Counted from the first letter of the stretch, positions 36,193 through 46,674 are shown. The stretch: DNA of 64,000 nucleotides from Planctomycetota bacterium (GCA_016200135.1 JACQFI010000105.1:1-64000), one strand, 5' to 3'. Notes: generated by a model from the letters alone, not told the origin. Made by a program: numbers and translations.

Positions 36193-36211
36193 ATAACAGT
36201 AGATCTGTTAT
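36193..36211. promoter_or_regulatory. Operator-like 7-bp inverted repeat
   Basis: ATAACAG (36193-36199) and CTGTTAT (36205-36211) form a perfect inverted repeat around TAGAT. It lies 37 bases upstream of the putative -35 box of the candidate small RNA, in a strongly AT-rich stretch. Its size suits a dimeric repressor site. A simple hairpin in the 3' region of the preceding gene is the alternative. Confidence 0.35.
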
Positions 36212-36248
36212 TTAGTTATAAATTACCCCTCAAAATGGGTTTTCGCCG

Positions 36249-36276
36249 TTGAAGATCGCACAATTCATGGTATTAA
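36249..36276 (+). promoter_or_regulatory. Candidate sigma-70 promoter for the small RNA
   Basis: TTGAAG (36249-36254) and TATTAA (36271-36276) are spaced by 16 bases, which would start transcription at about 36283. It precedes a region with a long hairpin and a terminator but no open frame. Confidence 0.4.
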
Positions 36277-36282
36277 GACTAA

Positions 36283-36413
36283 CGCAAAGCTCAAGATACG
36301 GTAGTTTTTGACTCGTCTAATGACTTAGTGGCGGTTGTGCGGGCTTCTATCCCCCCCCACAAGTTCGCATGCTGCCGCTATGAAAGCCGGGGGCTAGTGC
36401 CCTCGGTTTTTTT
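36283..36413 (+). ncRNA. Candidate structured small RNA with C8 loop and intrinsic terminator
   Basis: About 130 bases with no coding frame. A long stem is visible: 36326-36334 (UAGUGGCGG) with 36372-36380 (CUGCCGCUA), continued by 36337-36341 with 36366-36370 and 36342-36346 with 36361-36365, one base bulged. Around 20 pairs (several G-U) close a loop holding eight consecutive C (36351-36358). A terminator follows: CCGGGGGC (36387-36394), loop TAGT, GCCCTCGG (36399-36406), then seven T. An exposed C-tract is a known way for small RNAs to pair with purine-rich ribosome-binding sites. The 5' end is inferred from the promoter at 36249-36276. I do not recognise a known family. Confidence 0.55.
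36387..36413 (+). terminator. Rho-independent terminator
   Basis: An 8-pair G+C-rich stem (one G-U) with a 4-base loop, followed by seven T. It is nearly 300 bases after the anti-sigma gene's stop and immediately after the small-RNA hairpin, so it fits best as the end of that RNA. Confidence 0.8.
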
Positions 36414-36584
36414 ATGCCCAATTAAGTTCGCAACGTGCGCTAAATCTGTTCGTAGAACATACGCTTTCAAAATAAGTTATAATACAAAGTGTTGAATTTC
36501 CTGAGAATCTCACAGCCAGAAGGCTAGAAAACGACATCGCAAGGTGCTTAGAAATACCGATTTGCCATCCGCGAGGACCTAGCG
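36414..36584. promoter_or_regulatory. AT-rich leader of the methyltransferase gene with a TATAAT box
   Basis: No gene. TATAAT at 36478-36483 is a perfect -10 hexamer, about 100 bases upstream of the methyltransferase start. The -35 region 17 bases upstream (GAACAT) is weak. CGAGGA at 36571-36576 is the likely ribosome-binding site for the gene. Confidence 0.4.
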
Positions 36585-36587
36585 TTG

Positions 36588-37331
36588 GTGCGTTTGCTTA
36601 TCTCCGAACCCGTAAAACGATTTTTGAGGCCGGTGCGGCGCTTCATTCTGCACATCCCGCGCATGGGCATGAGCCGCTATTGTCCCGTCTGCGGAATGCC
36701 CTCGCGGAAGTTCTCCGCATACGGCTTGGCGCAACGACCGGACGCGCAGTGCATGTACTGCGGGGCAGTGGAGCGGCACCGGCTCGTCTGGCTGTATTGG
36801 AAGATGAAGACGGACCTGTTCGACGGGCGCCCGAAGAAGATGCTGCATGTCGCGCCGGAGCCGGCGTTCGAGGGCTTGCTTCGAAGAAGGTTGGGCGCGG
36901 GTTACCTGACGGCGGACCTGTTCGATGCGCGCGCGATGGTGAAGATGGACGTTGGCAAGATTCAATATCCCAATGAGACCTTCGATGTCGTCTACTGCAG
37001 CAACGTGCTCGAGCACGTCCCGGACGACCGGCAGGCGCTCCGCGAGTTCTTGCGCGTGCTGAAACCGGACGGCTGGGCGATCGTGCAGGTGCCCGTCGTG
37101 GCGGAGCGGACGTTCGAGGACCCGGCCATTACTGCTCCCGCCGAACGGCTGAAAGCATACGGCCAGGCGGACCACGTGCGCATTTATGGGCCGGACTTCA
37201 TCGAGCGCTTGAAGGAAGCGGGGTTCAAAGTCCGCGTGACGGCGCTGTCCGATTTCCTGAGCCCTAAAGAAACCGTTCGCATGGGCATCACCAAGCATGC
37301 GGGCGAGATCTATTATTGTACGAAGCGGTGA
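36588..37331 (+). CDS. Class I SAM-dependent methyltransferase with N-terminal zinc-binding motif
   Basis: About 247 residues. An N-terminal Cys-rich element ('CPVCG' and 'CMYCGAVERHR') looks like a zinc ribbon. A type-11 methyltransferase follows: 'MLHVAPEPAF', 'TADLF', 'YPNETFDVVYCSNVLEHVPDD' and 'FLRVLKPDGWAIVQVPV'. The substrate is probably a small molecule, lipid or glycan; it cannot be assigned. The start is GTG 36588 or TTG 36585, both after CGAGGA. The gene has an AT-rich promoter region of its own and is followed by an inverted repeat shared with the convergent DinB-like gene. Confidence 0.83.
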   Translation: MRLLISEPVKRFLRPVRRFILHIPRMGMSRYCPVCGMPSRKFSAYGLAQRPDAQCMYCGAVERHRLVWLYWKMKTDLFDGRPKKMLHVAPEPAFEGLLRRRLGAGYLTADLFDARAMVKMDVGKIQYPNETFDVVYCSNVLEHVPDDRQALREFLRVLKPDGWAIVQVPVVAERTFEDPAITAPAERLKAYGQADHVRIYGPDFIERLKEAGFKVRVTALSDFLSPKETVRMGITKHAGEIYYCTKR

Positions 37332-37338
37332 AACGACA

Positions 37339-37371
37339 GCCCCCTCTTCCGCACAGGGCGAAAGAGGGGGC
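37339..37371. terminator. Bidirectional hairpin between convergent genes
   Basis: GCCCCCTCTT (37339-37348) pairs with AAGAGGGGGC (37362-37371), 10 perfect pairs, just after the methyltransferase stop and before the DinB-like stop. It resembles the dispersed GC-rich repeat family but sits where a shared terminator is expected; no long T-run follows. Confidence 0.5.
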
Positions 37372-37405
37372 GGCAACCGCTTACCGGCCAGCGGCCGAAA
37401 CCGTT

Positions 37406-37906
37406 TTACATGCTCGTGTCGTCGGCCGTGGGTCCGTAGACCTTGGGCAGCGGGACGTCGCGCATCCGCAGGTAGACGCTCAATTGGCCGCGGTGATGGA
37501 TCGAGTGGCTGAAGATGAACGCGCGCAGCACGGCGATCTTGGGCATCGAGAACACCGCCTTGCCGCCCACCTTCATCGTCCAGGTCTTGAAGAGCTGGTC
37601 CTCTTTCGCGCCCTTCAGCGCCTCGACGGCCTCGGCCACTTTCTTGTCGAAGCCCGCGACCAGTTCCTTCGTGGTCTTGAACTCGACCGGCTTGTAGGTG
37701 GCGGGGTCCATCTCGAAGACGTCTTGGTTCAGCGTAACGCCCGTCCAGCCGGGGATCTCGGCAATGTGCGAGGCGAGCTTGCCCAGAGTCATGGACTTGG
37801 GATGCGGCGCCCAGCCAAAGTCCTTCTCGGGCGCGAGCTCCAACATTTTGCGCGTGTTGGCCGTCTCGTGCGAGAACTCCATCAACAGCCCATCGATAAT
37901 GCCCAT
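37406..37906 (-). CDS. DinB-like family protein (metal-dependent four-helix bundle)
   Basis: A 166-residue DinB/YfiT-type helical bundle. The three metal-ligand His positions appear as 'FSHETANTRKML' near the N-terminus, 'LASHIAEIPGW', and 'IFSHSIHHRGQLSVYLR' near the C-terminus. Members are often thiol-dependent S-transferases or detoxification proteins, and most are uncharacterised. The start at 37906 has AAAAGGAGAGGG directly upstream on the minus strand. It is convergent with the methyltransferase and divergent from the FG-GAP gene. Confidence 0.88.
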   Translation of the reverse strand: MGIIDGLLMEFSHETANTRKMLELAPEKDFGWAPHPKSMTLGKLASHIAEIPGWTGVTLNQDVFEMDPATYKPVEFKTTKELVAGFDKKVAEAVEALKGAKEDQLFKTWTMKVGGKAVFSMPKIAVLRAFIFSHSIHHRGQLSVYLRMRDVPLPKVYGPTADDTSM

Positions 37907-38128
37907 GGTCCCTCTCCTTTTAATGTGCGCCTCTGGCGCCGCCTTTTTTCACCGCTCAAAGGTATGACTCGTGCGCTAAGAGATGTTAAGTCTTGCGTGA
38001 GCTATTTCCGTTCTCTCACGAATGCGCTCCGCCTTTTTCTATTATTTGCAAAGCCACGAATTCATTGTGAATCACAGCGCTTGCCTTCGCTTATTGACGT
38101 CCGGCTTCCCAGCTTCAAGATATGCTCC

Positions 38129-40183
38129 ATGCCGATAGCGCGCCCGAGACTGCCGGATTTTGCCCAAGTCCTCTTCGAAGACGGCTACCAAGGGCTGGCC
38201 CTTGGGCTTTTTCCGATGCAAAATTCGCCGCTGGGCGAGTACCACGCGCTGTCGCTGCACGGCGACCCCGGGCGCTGGCGCGTGCCGGTGAATCATTGGT
38301 CGTGGAGCAATCAAGGCCGCTGCTTCCAGATCGTCGAGCACGACGGCGCGCGGGCTATCGAGACCATAGGCGCGAGCGCACACTACGACAACCGCATCCT
38401 GATCGCGGGCGAGGCCGAATGGTCCGGCTATCGCGTGCGCGCCGTGGTGACGCCGCTCTCGTTTGAAGGCGCGAGTCCCGCGGGCGGGCTGTGCGGGCTG
38501 ATCGCGCGCTACGAGGACTCGCGCACGTACCTTGCGCTGGTGCTCGACCGCGACGGCGCGCTGAAACTCCTGCGCCGCCGGGAGAACATCTTCGACGTGC
38601 TGGCGTCCGCGCCGCTGCCGTTCGAGCCCGGCCGGCCGCTCTCGTTCGCGCTGGCGGCGGTGGGGAACACGCTCGCGGGCGAGGCCGGCGGCGTGAGCCT
38701 GGTTGCGAAGTTCGACGGCTACACGCGCGGCAAGATCGGTCTCATCGCCGACGTGCCCGCGCGCTTCGGGCCGGTCTGCGTCGATGTGCCCGCGAAAGAA
38801 GCCGAACGTTTGAAAATGGAAGACGCGCGCAGTGCGGCGGCCTTCGCCAAGCGCATGAAGAAGTACCCGGCTATGCGGCTCGAACGGGAAGTGAACCTGG
38901 GCGGGCTGGTGAACGGACGCAACCTGCGCATTGCGGATGTGAACGGGGACGGGAAGCTCGAGATTGTTCTGGCGCAGGGCTCCAAGGCCGTCGCCGCCAA
39001 GGCGGGCCTCACGCGGCTGACCTGTCTCACCGTGCTGGACCTCGACGGCAAGATCCTCTGGCAGGAAGGCACCCCCGATCCGGCGGCGGAGATCGCGAAC
39101 GGCGACATGCCGTTCCAGGTGGGCGACGTGAACGGCGACGGGCGCCCGGAGGTGATCTGCGTCTTCGGTTACGAGCTGCAAGTGCGCGACGCGGCGACGG
39201 GCAAGCTGCTGTTGAAGTGTCCCACGCCGGAGACGGAGAAAGTCGGCGCGGACTTTAAGGAAGTCAGTGCGAGCTGGGGCAGCCCGTGGGGCGACGAGAC
39301 GCCGCGCATGAACGTGGCGCAGTTCGCGCTCTGCAACACGCTGGGAAGGCCGGATGCGCGCGAGATTCTGATCAAGGATGACTATCACCATCTGGCCGTG
39401 ATCAGCTTTGCGGACGGTGCGGCGCGGACGGTCTTCAAGCATCGCGGCGTGCACGGGCATTTCCCCTGGTGCGGGGACCTGGACGGCGACGGCCGCGACG
39501 AACTCTTTGCGGGATACTCGTTGCTGGACCACGACGGAAAGAAGATCTGGTCGCTGCACTTGCAGGACCACCAGGACGCGATCGCGGTGCTCGACCCGGC
39601 CGCGCCCGGCGGCAAGAATAAGCGCATCTTCATGTGCGGCGGCGAAGACGGGCTGCTCGTGCTGGGGCTGAAGGCCGAGTTCCACACGCGCGTGCAGGGG
39701 CACTGCCAGCGCATGGGCATCGCGAAGTTCCGCGCCGACCTGCCGGGCCTGCAGATCGCGACGGTGACCTTCTGGGGCAATCCGGGCATCTTCCGCCTGC
39801 ATGACGCGACGGGCAAGCTGCTCTGGTCGAAGGAACTCCCCGTCCGCGGCGGCCTGGCCGCGCCGGTGAACTGGAGCGGGCGCGCGGAAGAGCTGATGCT
39901 GTACTCGATGGAGCCCGGCGCGGGCTTGCTGGATGGTCACGGCGAGTTGTGCGTCGAGGCGCCGCGCGAAGGCCCGCATGCGTGCTTCGACGTCTTGGAG
40001 GCGTTCTCTCAGGACGGCCGCGACAGCTTGCTCGCGTGGGACCGCGAGCGCCTGCGCGTGTACGTACCGTCCGACGCGCCACTGAAGGGCGCGCGGGCCA
40101 AAGCGGTGTATCGCCCGAAGCGTTCGTACGCGTCGGGTCGGTCGAACTATCAGGCGTACGTGAGTCTGCCGCCGGAGTGGTAG
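38129..40183 (+). CDS. FG-GAP/VCBS-repeat beta-propeller protein, rhamnogalacturonan-lyase-like
   Basis: A 684-residue protein. The N-terminal third (about residues 40-210) resembles a LamG-like or 3-keto-disaccharide-hydrolase-like jelly roll ('RYEDSRTYLALVLDRDGALKLLRRR'). The rest carries FG-GAP-type calcium-binding repeats: 'DVNGDGKLEIVLA', 'DVNGDGRPEVICV' and 'DLDGDGRDELFAG'. The last is followed by 'LLDHDGKKIWSLHLQDHQDAI' and 'GLQIATVTFWG', recalling polysaccharide lyase family 11. No signal peptide is seen at the chosen ATG (38129), unusual for such proteins; a longer upstream frame exists but has no signal either. Carbohydrate binding or cleavage is the likely role. Catalytic function is unproven. 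Confidence 0.75.
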   Translation: MPIARPRLPDFAQVLFEDGYQGLALGLFPMQNSPLGEYHALSLHGDPGRWRVPVNHWSWSNQGRCFQIVEHDGARAIETIGASAHYDNRILIAGEAEWSGYRVRAVVTPLSFEGASPAGGLCGLIARYEDSRTYLALVLDRDGALKLLRRRENIFDVLASAPLPFEPGRPLSFALAAVGNTLAGEAGGVSLVAKFDGYTRGKIGLIADVPARFGPVCVDVPAKEAERLKMEDARSAAAFAKRMKKYPAMRLEREVNLGGLVNGRNLRIADVNGDGKLEIVLAQGSKAVAAKAGLTRLTCLTVLDLDGKILWQEGTPDPAAEIANGDMPFQVGDVNGDGRPEVICVFGYELQVRDAATGKLLLKCPTPETEKVGADFKEVSASWGSPWGDETPRMNVAQFALCNTLGRPDAREILIKDDYHHLAVISFADGAARTVFKHRGVHGHFPWCGDLDGDGRDELFAGYSLLDHDGKKIWSLHLQDHQDAIAVLDPAAPGGKNKRIFMCGGEDGLLVLGLKAEFHTRVQGHCQRMGIAKFRADLPGLQIATVTFWGNPGIFRLHDATGKLLWSKELPVRGGLAAPVNWSGRAEELMLYSMEPGAGLLDGHGELCVEAPREGPHACFDVLEAFSQDGRDSLLAWDRERLRVYVPSDAPLKGARAKAVYRPKRSYASGRSNYQAYVSLPPEW

Positions 40184-40298
40184 GCGGGCATTGTTTGGAC
40201 AAGGGCACGCTTAATTTGGCTGCTCTGTCACGGGATTTAGAGCAAAAACCGATTGTTAGCTATTGCGCTAGTGTGTCTGGGAAATAGGCTTTTACTTT

Positions 40299-41288
40299 AT
40301 GCACACCCTTCATTTGCGTGGCCAGCAGGTTCACGACCTATATTCTCTGCTGGGCAACAATGAGAATAATATGACATTCAGCCTGGCTTGGGCTTTAGCA
40401 AACTCCCATGCATTTTTACAAAATTTCATCGACGAGCTGAATCTGTCCTCCACCAGGAATTTGACCTTTAAGATCCAACTTCAAGAGCATTCGACAAAGG
40501 ACAAGGGCTATACGGACATTGAAATTCATGGGGACGACTTGTCGCTTATCATTGAAGCAAAGAAATCCAGAAACCTCCCAAGCAAAGGACAATTGCAAAG
40601 ATACAGACACAGACTATCGGCTAGGCCCGGCAGCAAGCGAATTGTAGTCGTTTCAGATTGTGGGAAAGAGGATGCGATTAGATGTCTTCCACCTAAAGTG
40701 CGCGGAGTACCTGTCTCATTTGTTCGCTGGCATCGAATTGTTCAAATGGCAGAGAGGTCTGCCAACCGCAGCGGAAACGCCGAAAAGAAAACCTTACGTC
40801 AACTGGCCGGGTACTTAAGGGGGATTGTTAGGATGAAAACAGAAGAGGACAATTGGGTGTTCGTAGTTCCTATTGGCAATGGCAATCCGCGTTGGTCAAA
40901 ACTTTCCTGGCGAGAGTTTATCGAAAAGAGGAGAGTTTATTTGTGTCCTGTAGGCGCTGGCGGTTATCCACATGAAAGTCCATTCTATTTAGGATTTCGA
41001 TACGACGGGAAATTGCAGAGCATTCATCATGTAGATCGCTATGAGATAACCCGTGACCTTCACAAGTATGTCCCGGAAATCCACCCAAAGAAGAAATGGA
41101 ATTGGGATCACTTTGTTTTCTTCTTGGGGAAGCCGATTAGGCCAGGAAGAGAAGTAAGAAGTGGTCCGATTCGGGATACAAAATTATGGGCATTCATTGA
41201 TACTCTTCTCATAAGTAGGACTGTTCAGCAAGCCAGAAGCATCTCTGCCGAACGAGAGCGACGATTGCGGAAGGTAATCTCGCTTTAG
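40299..41288 (+). CDS. Hypothetical protein with a PD-(D/E)XK nuclease-like core
   Basis: A 329-residue protein noticeably more AT-rich than its surroundings. Residues about 67-90 read 'DKGYTDIEIHGDDLSLIIEAKK', matching the D-x(n)-E-x-K active-site pattern of PD-(D/E)XK nucleases. 'QLQRY' and 'RIVVVSDC' follow, as in the core strands of that fold. The C-terminal half ('DNWVFVVPIGNGNPRWSKLSWREF') is unrecognised. It stands alone without a methyltransferase or helicase partner. Such solitary nucleases are often found in defence or repair settings, but no such role can be shown here. The composition points to horizontal acquisition. Confidence 0.65.
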   Translation: MHTLHLRGQQVHDLYSLLGNNENNMTFSLAWALANSHAFLQNFIDELNLSSTRNLTFKIQLQEHSTKDKGYTDIEIHGDDLSLIIEAKKSRNLPSKGQLQRYRHRLSARPGSKRIVVVSDCGKEDAIRCLPPKVRGVPVSFVRWHRIVQMAERSANRSGNAEKKTLRQLAGYLRGIVRMKTEEDNWVFVVPIGNGNPRWSKLSWREFIEKRRVYLCPVGAGGYPHESPFYLGFRYDGKLQSIHHVDRYEITRDLHKYVPEIHPKKKWNWDHFVFFLGKPIRPGREVRSGPIRDTKLWAFIDTLLISRTVQQARSISAERERRLRKVISL

Positions 41289-41630
41289 TCGTCTATAGTC
41301 CCTCGAAAAGTCCCCTCCCGCCTTTCTAGCGATGTAGTTGCCGCGGGTGGCTTTGCACAACCTTGTGCTGTCGATCAATTTTTTCCCGAAAAATCGGTGA
41401 CAGAGCGCCCTAACCCGTCAACAACTCCTTCAGGGTGAGGGTGAGGGTGAGAGGTTTTCTGCAAGTACACCGGCCCCCTCACCGGCTCGGCTGAGCTCGC
41501 CGCAAGCCCTGGCCCTCTCCCCCAACGCGTTGGGGGAGAGGGGAACAGGAGCGAAGGTTCTTTTGGGCTCCGCGCATCTTCCGGCTATTGGCGTTCTGCG
41601 CAAACCTTTTCGTTCGGCGGTGCATGAGGC
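41289..41630. other. Intergenic region carrying dispersed palindromic repeats
   Basis: Between the nuclease-like gene and rsgA. It contains GGGTGAGGGTGAGGGTGAGA (about 41437-41455) and the palindromic element at 41473-41546. No gene is supported; frames in this area translate the repeats. Confidence 0.6.
41473..41546. repeat. Dispersed palindromic repeat with perfect 30-bp palindrome
   Basis: CCCTCTCCCCCAACG (41513-41527) is followed without a gap by its exact reverse complement (41528-41542), preceded by GGCCCCCTCACC and followed by AAC. The order and flanks match the element at 64-113, with an insertion in the left part. This is a second copy of the same repeat family, and a perfect palindrome of this size could form a cruciform or terminate transcription for rsgA. 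Confidence 0.8.
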
Positions 41631-42716
41631 CTACATCCGGTCCCGTAGCTTCTGCCGCGCGGCGGCCTGCTTGTGGATCTTCTTCCACTTCTCTCTTTGA
41701 GCGCTGGCTGCGCCCGCGTCGGTGCGGCGGACTTGCCAGGCGAGTTCGCGCTGGAGCTTGTGGTAACTTTCCAGGCGATCTAGGGAGAGGCTGCCCGACT
41801 TGATCGCGGCGGCGACGGCGCAGCCGGGTTCGGTCGCGTGCTTGCAGTCGGTGAAGCGGCACTGCGTCATGAGGCGTTCGAGGTCCTCGAACGTCTGGAT
41901 TAGTCCGATGCCGCTTTCGCCGCCGGCGGCCAGGCCGAGTTCGCGCATGCCGGGGGTATCGACGAGCATCCCGCCGCCGGACAGGACGACAAGCTGGCGG
42001 TGCGTGGTGGTATGGCGGCCGGTGTCGTCGTCGCCGATCTCTTTCGTTACGAGCATCACCCGGCCGGCGAGATGGTTCACTAACGTGGACTTGCCCACGC
42101 CGGACGAACCCAGCAGCACGCAGGTCTTGCCCGGCGCGAGATACTGCGCCAGGGCTTGCATGCCGGTTCCGTTGCGGGCGCTGAGCGCGTGGACGGGCAC
42201 GCCGTGCGCGACGGAGGAGACTTCGCGCAGAATGGCGTTCACGTCATCGCAGAGATCGGCCTTGGTCAGGAGGACGACGGGATCGGCGCCGCTCTCCCAG
42301 GCCATGGCGAGGTAACGTTCGAGACGCCGGAAGTTCAGGTCGCTATTGAGCGAGCAGGTGAGCAGGGCGGTATCGATGTTCGCGGCGACGACCTGCGCGC
42401 GGCAGCCGGAGCCCGCTTCCTTGCGCTGGAAGGCGGTGCGGCGCGCGAGCAGCCGGTGGATCGTGGCGCGGTCTGCGCCCGGGCGTTCCTGGATGCAGAC
42501 CCAATCGCCGACGGCGGGCCACGCGCCGCTGCTTTCGGCTTCGTGGCGGAAGCGGCCGGAGAGTTCCGCAGCGCGCTCGCCTGTCTCGCCCATGACCCGG
42601 TAGAGGCTCTTCTGTTCCTGCGTGACGCGGGCCGGCAAATATTCTTTTACGTTTTCTTCGAGCAACTGATTGGAGAAAAAGGCGTTCCATCCCAACGTTT
42701 CAAGCACCGAATTCAC
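41631..42716 (-). CDS. rsgA: Ribosome small-subunit-dependent GTPase A
   Basis: A 361-residue circularly permuted GTPase that helps late maturation of the 30S subunit. An OB-fold N-terminal domain ('WPAVGDWVCIQERPGADRATIHRLLARRTAFQRKEAG') precedes the permuted G motifs in the order G4 'LLTKADLCDD', G1 'GSSGVGKSTLVNHL', G2/G3 'GRHTTTHRQL...DTPGMRELGL'. A zinc-binding end follows ('CRFTDCKHATEPGCAV'). I chose the GTG at 42716, which has AAGGAGAA six bases upstream; the frame extends to 42800 without family similarity. Confidence 0.95.
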   Translation of the reverse strand: MNSVLETLGWNAFFSNQLLEENVKEYLPARVTQEQKSLYRVMGETGERAAELSGRFRHEAESSGAWPAVGDWVCIQERPGADRATIHRLLARRTAFQRKEAGSGCRAQVVAANIDTALLTCSLNSDLNFRRLERYLAMAWESGADPVVLLTKADLCDDVNAILREVSSVAHGVPVHALSARNGTGMQALAQYLAPGKTCVLLGSSGVGKSTLVNHLAGRVMLVTKEIGDDDTGRHTTTHRQLVVLSGGGMLVDTPGMRELGLAAGGESGIGLIQTFEDLERLMTQCRFTDCKHATEPGCAVAAAIKSGSLSLDRLESYHKLQRELAWQVRRTDAGAASAQREKWKKIHKQAAARQKLRDRM

Positions 42717-43104
42717 GTGCGTTCTCCTTGGCCGCGCGGGGCGCGGCAGAATGGGGTTGGACGCGAGGGGAGTGCCGGCCGAAGCGCGCTTAAAGCGCAC
42801 GCGGCGCGGCGGTTCGCGTCAGCGAATGAAAGGTTGTTGGAGAGGCGGTGCCGAGGGAACTATCCGGAGATACGCATGCCGGGGAAAACCCTAGCAGGCG
42901 GAGCGGACCCAGGCGGCGCCGCGGCTCGCAAGATCATGCAGACCCATGAATTGGCCCTCCTGTCGGTCCGGCAGAGAGCGGCCTTGCGCCGCTCAACGTC
43001 ATCCAATCAACCACGGATTCCGGAAAAAGCAAATCTTGGGCGGGAGAAGACACATAATCATATTGGCTTTGCGCGGATGTGGTCGTGGAATAGGATTCCG
43101 GTTT
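42717..43104. other. Divergent intergenic region between rsgA and the tandem-kinase gene
   Basis: About 390 bases. The kinase frame is open upstream to an ATG at 42946, but that translation ('NWPSCRSGRERPCAAQRHP') has no fold features, so I keep this region as non-coding. It should hold both promoters; none is confidently placed. Confidence 0.45.
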
Positions 43105-44925
43105 ATGGCCGTCCTGCCCATCGAACAGTCGTTTCTCTCGACGCTTGGAAACGCCGGCGGCAAGCCGTCGCTGCAGCTCAACCCCGTTACGATCGATTCG
43201 ACGATCATGTCCACGGCGATCGGCGGCATTTTTCTCGGGCAGCACACGGGCTTGGGCATCCCGGTGATCGTGCGAGTGCTGCACCCCTGCGCCAAAGCGC
43301 GCATGCTGGACTTCGAGCATTTCGTGCGCGAGACCCGGCAGCTCGGGCAGCTCCGGCACACCAACATCGCCAACGTTTTCGACGTGGGTTTGACGAGCGG
43401 GCACGCGTTCCTGGTGACCGAGTACGTCTCCGGAGTGCCGCTTTCGGAGCGCATCCAGGACCGGCCGTTCACCGAAGCGAAGGCGTTCGGCCTGCTCGCG
43501 CCCATCGCGGAGGGCCTGGCGGAGTTCTGGCGCAGGGGCATCGTGCACCGCTCGGTGACGCCGTGGCTCATACGCATCTCGGCCGAGGGCACGCCCAAGC
43601 TGGATTTCGGCACGCTGCGCACGGGCTACAACGATCCGCTGCTGAAGCTGGCGATCATACATCAGACGGGGCCGTACTGGTCGCCCGAAGAGGTTCGCGG
43701 CGAGGACGTGATCGATCTGCGCGCGGACATGTGGAGTTTCGGCGCGACGCTCTATCACATGGTCACGGGCGCGCTGCCGTTTCCGGGCGCAACGATGGAG
43801 GAGATGCACCGCAAGATCCTCGCGGAACCGCCCGTGGACCCGAGGACGGCGAAGCCCGGCCTCCACGAAGCCGTGCGGCAGTTCCTGCTGCAGCTCCTGG
43901 AGAAAGAGCCCGAAGAACGCTTCGCGTCGCCCGACCGCTTTCTTACGGCGCTGCACGGCGTCGAGAACCAGATCACGCACGACTCGACGCGCCAGCCCAC
44001 GGTGCTGCTCGGCGACGCCGCGGGTCCGGCGGGCCCGTTCAGCCGGCTGAAGGCCACGGCCGGCGACGTGATCGGCAACTGCCTGCTCGAGAAGGAGGTC
44101 GGGGCCGGAGCGTTCGGCGTGGTCTTCCGCGCGCGGCACACGGTGCTGGATATCCCGGTGGCGGTAAAAGTGCTGCCGCACCATCTGGCGCAGCGCGATC
44201 CGAGCTACATCAGCCTGTTCCTGCGCGAGGCCCGCACGGCGGCGCGCATCCGCCATCCGAACGTGATCGGCATCTTCGAAGCCGGCAACCAGAACGGGCA
44301 GCATTACCTGATCATGGAGTTCGCGCCCGGCGGCACGGTGCTCGACCGCATGGACCACCACGGCGGGCGGCTACCGGTCACCGAGGCCGCGCGGATTCTG
44401 CTGGAAGCGGCGCGGGGCCTGGCCGCCGCGGAGGCGCTCTGCATCGTCCACCGCGACATCAAGCCCGAGAACCTGATGTTCGGAGCGCGCGGCGAACTGA
44501 AGATCGCGGACATGGGCCTGGCCAAGCGCCTGCTGCCCGCGGGGGGCTCGATCCGCGAGTCGCTTGTCGCGGACCAGATCTCCATGAAGAACGGCGCGCA
44601 CGATATCGTGGGCACGCCCGCTTACATGGCGCCCGAGATCGCGCTCTCGCCCGAGAAAGTGGATACGCGCGCGGACCTGTATTCGCTGGGCTGCACGGCC
44701 TATCACATGCTGACCGGGGAACTCCCGTTCACGGGCAAGACGTCCATCGATACGATCATGAAACACATCTCGGAACCGCCCACGCGGCCGGAGGTGCTCG
44801 TGCCGACGATCCCGAAGGGCCTTTCGGCAGTGGTGCTCAAGCTGATGGCGAAGAATCCCGACGACCGGTACGAGAGCGCGCGGGAACTGGAAGCGGCGCT
44901 GACGGGCTTGAAGCTCGTGCGCTGA
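43105..44925 (+). CDS. Tandem pseudokinase-kinase Ser/Thr protein (Hanks type)
   Basis: A 606-residue protein with two kinase-like domains. The first (about 30-270) lacks the glycine loop, has Arg for the ATP-binding Lys ('VIVRVL') and Ser for the HRD catalytic Asp (His148-Arg149-Ser150, 'HRSVTPW'), though 'LDFG' (about 166-169) survives: a pseudokinase. The second (about 325-590) is complete: 'GAGAFGVVF' (333), 'VAVKVL', 'HRDIKPEN' with Asp451, 'ADMGLAK' (DMG at 469) and 'GTPAYMAPE'. No membrane segment is seen, so it is probably cytoplasmic. The N-terminal domain may regulate the active one. Its stop abuts the stop of the convergent kinase gene with no bases between. Confidence 0.88.
   Translation: MAVLPIEQSFLSTLGNAGGKPSLQLNPVTIDSTIMSTAIGGIFLGQHTGLGIPVIVRVLHPCAKARMLDFEHFVRETRQLGQLRHTNIANVFDVGLTSGHAFLVTEYVSGVPLSERIQDRPFTEAKAFGLLAPIAEGLAEFWRRGIVHRSVTPWLIRISAEGTPKLDFGTLRTGYNDPLLKLAIIHQTGPYWSPEEVRGEDVIDLRADMWSFGATLYHMVTGALPFPGATMEEMHRKILAEPPVDPRTAKPGLHEAVRQFLLQLLEKEPEERFASPDRFLTALHGVENQITHDSTRQPTVLLGDAAGPAGPFSRLKATAGDVIGNCLLEKEVGAGAFGVVFRARHTVLDIPVAVKVLPHHLAQRDPSYISLFLREARTAARIRHPNVIGIFEAGNQNGQHYLIMEFAPGGTVLDRMDHHGGRLPVTEAARILLEAARGLAAAEALCIVHRDIKPENLMFGARGELKIADMGLAKRLLPAGGSIRESLVADQISMKNGAHDIVGTPAYMAPEIALSPEKVDTRADLYSLGCTAYHMLTGELPFTGKTSIDTIMKHISEPPTRPEVLVPTIPKGLSAVVLKLMAKNPDDRYESARELEAALTGLKLVR

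Positions 44926-46674
<1,749 letters not shown>

Noticed and set aside
42946..43104. Upstream extension of the tandem-kinase gene
   Set aside because: The translation has no fold features, and the ATG at 43105 gives a normal N-terminus.
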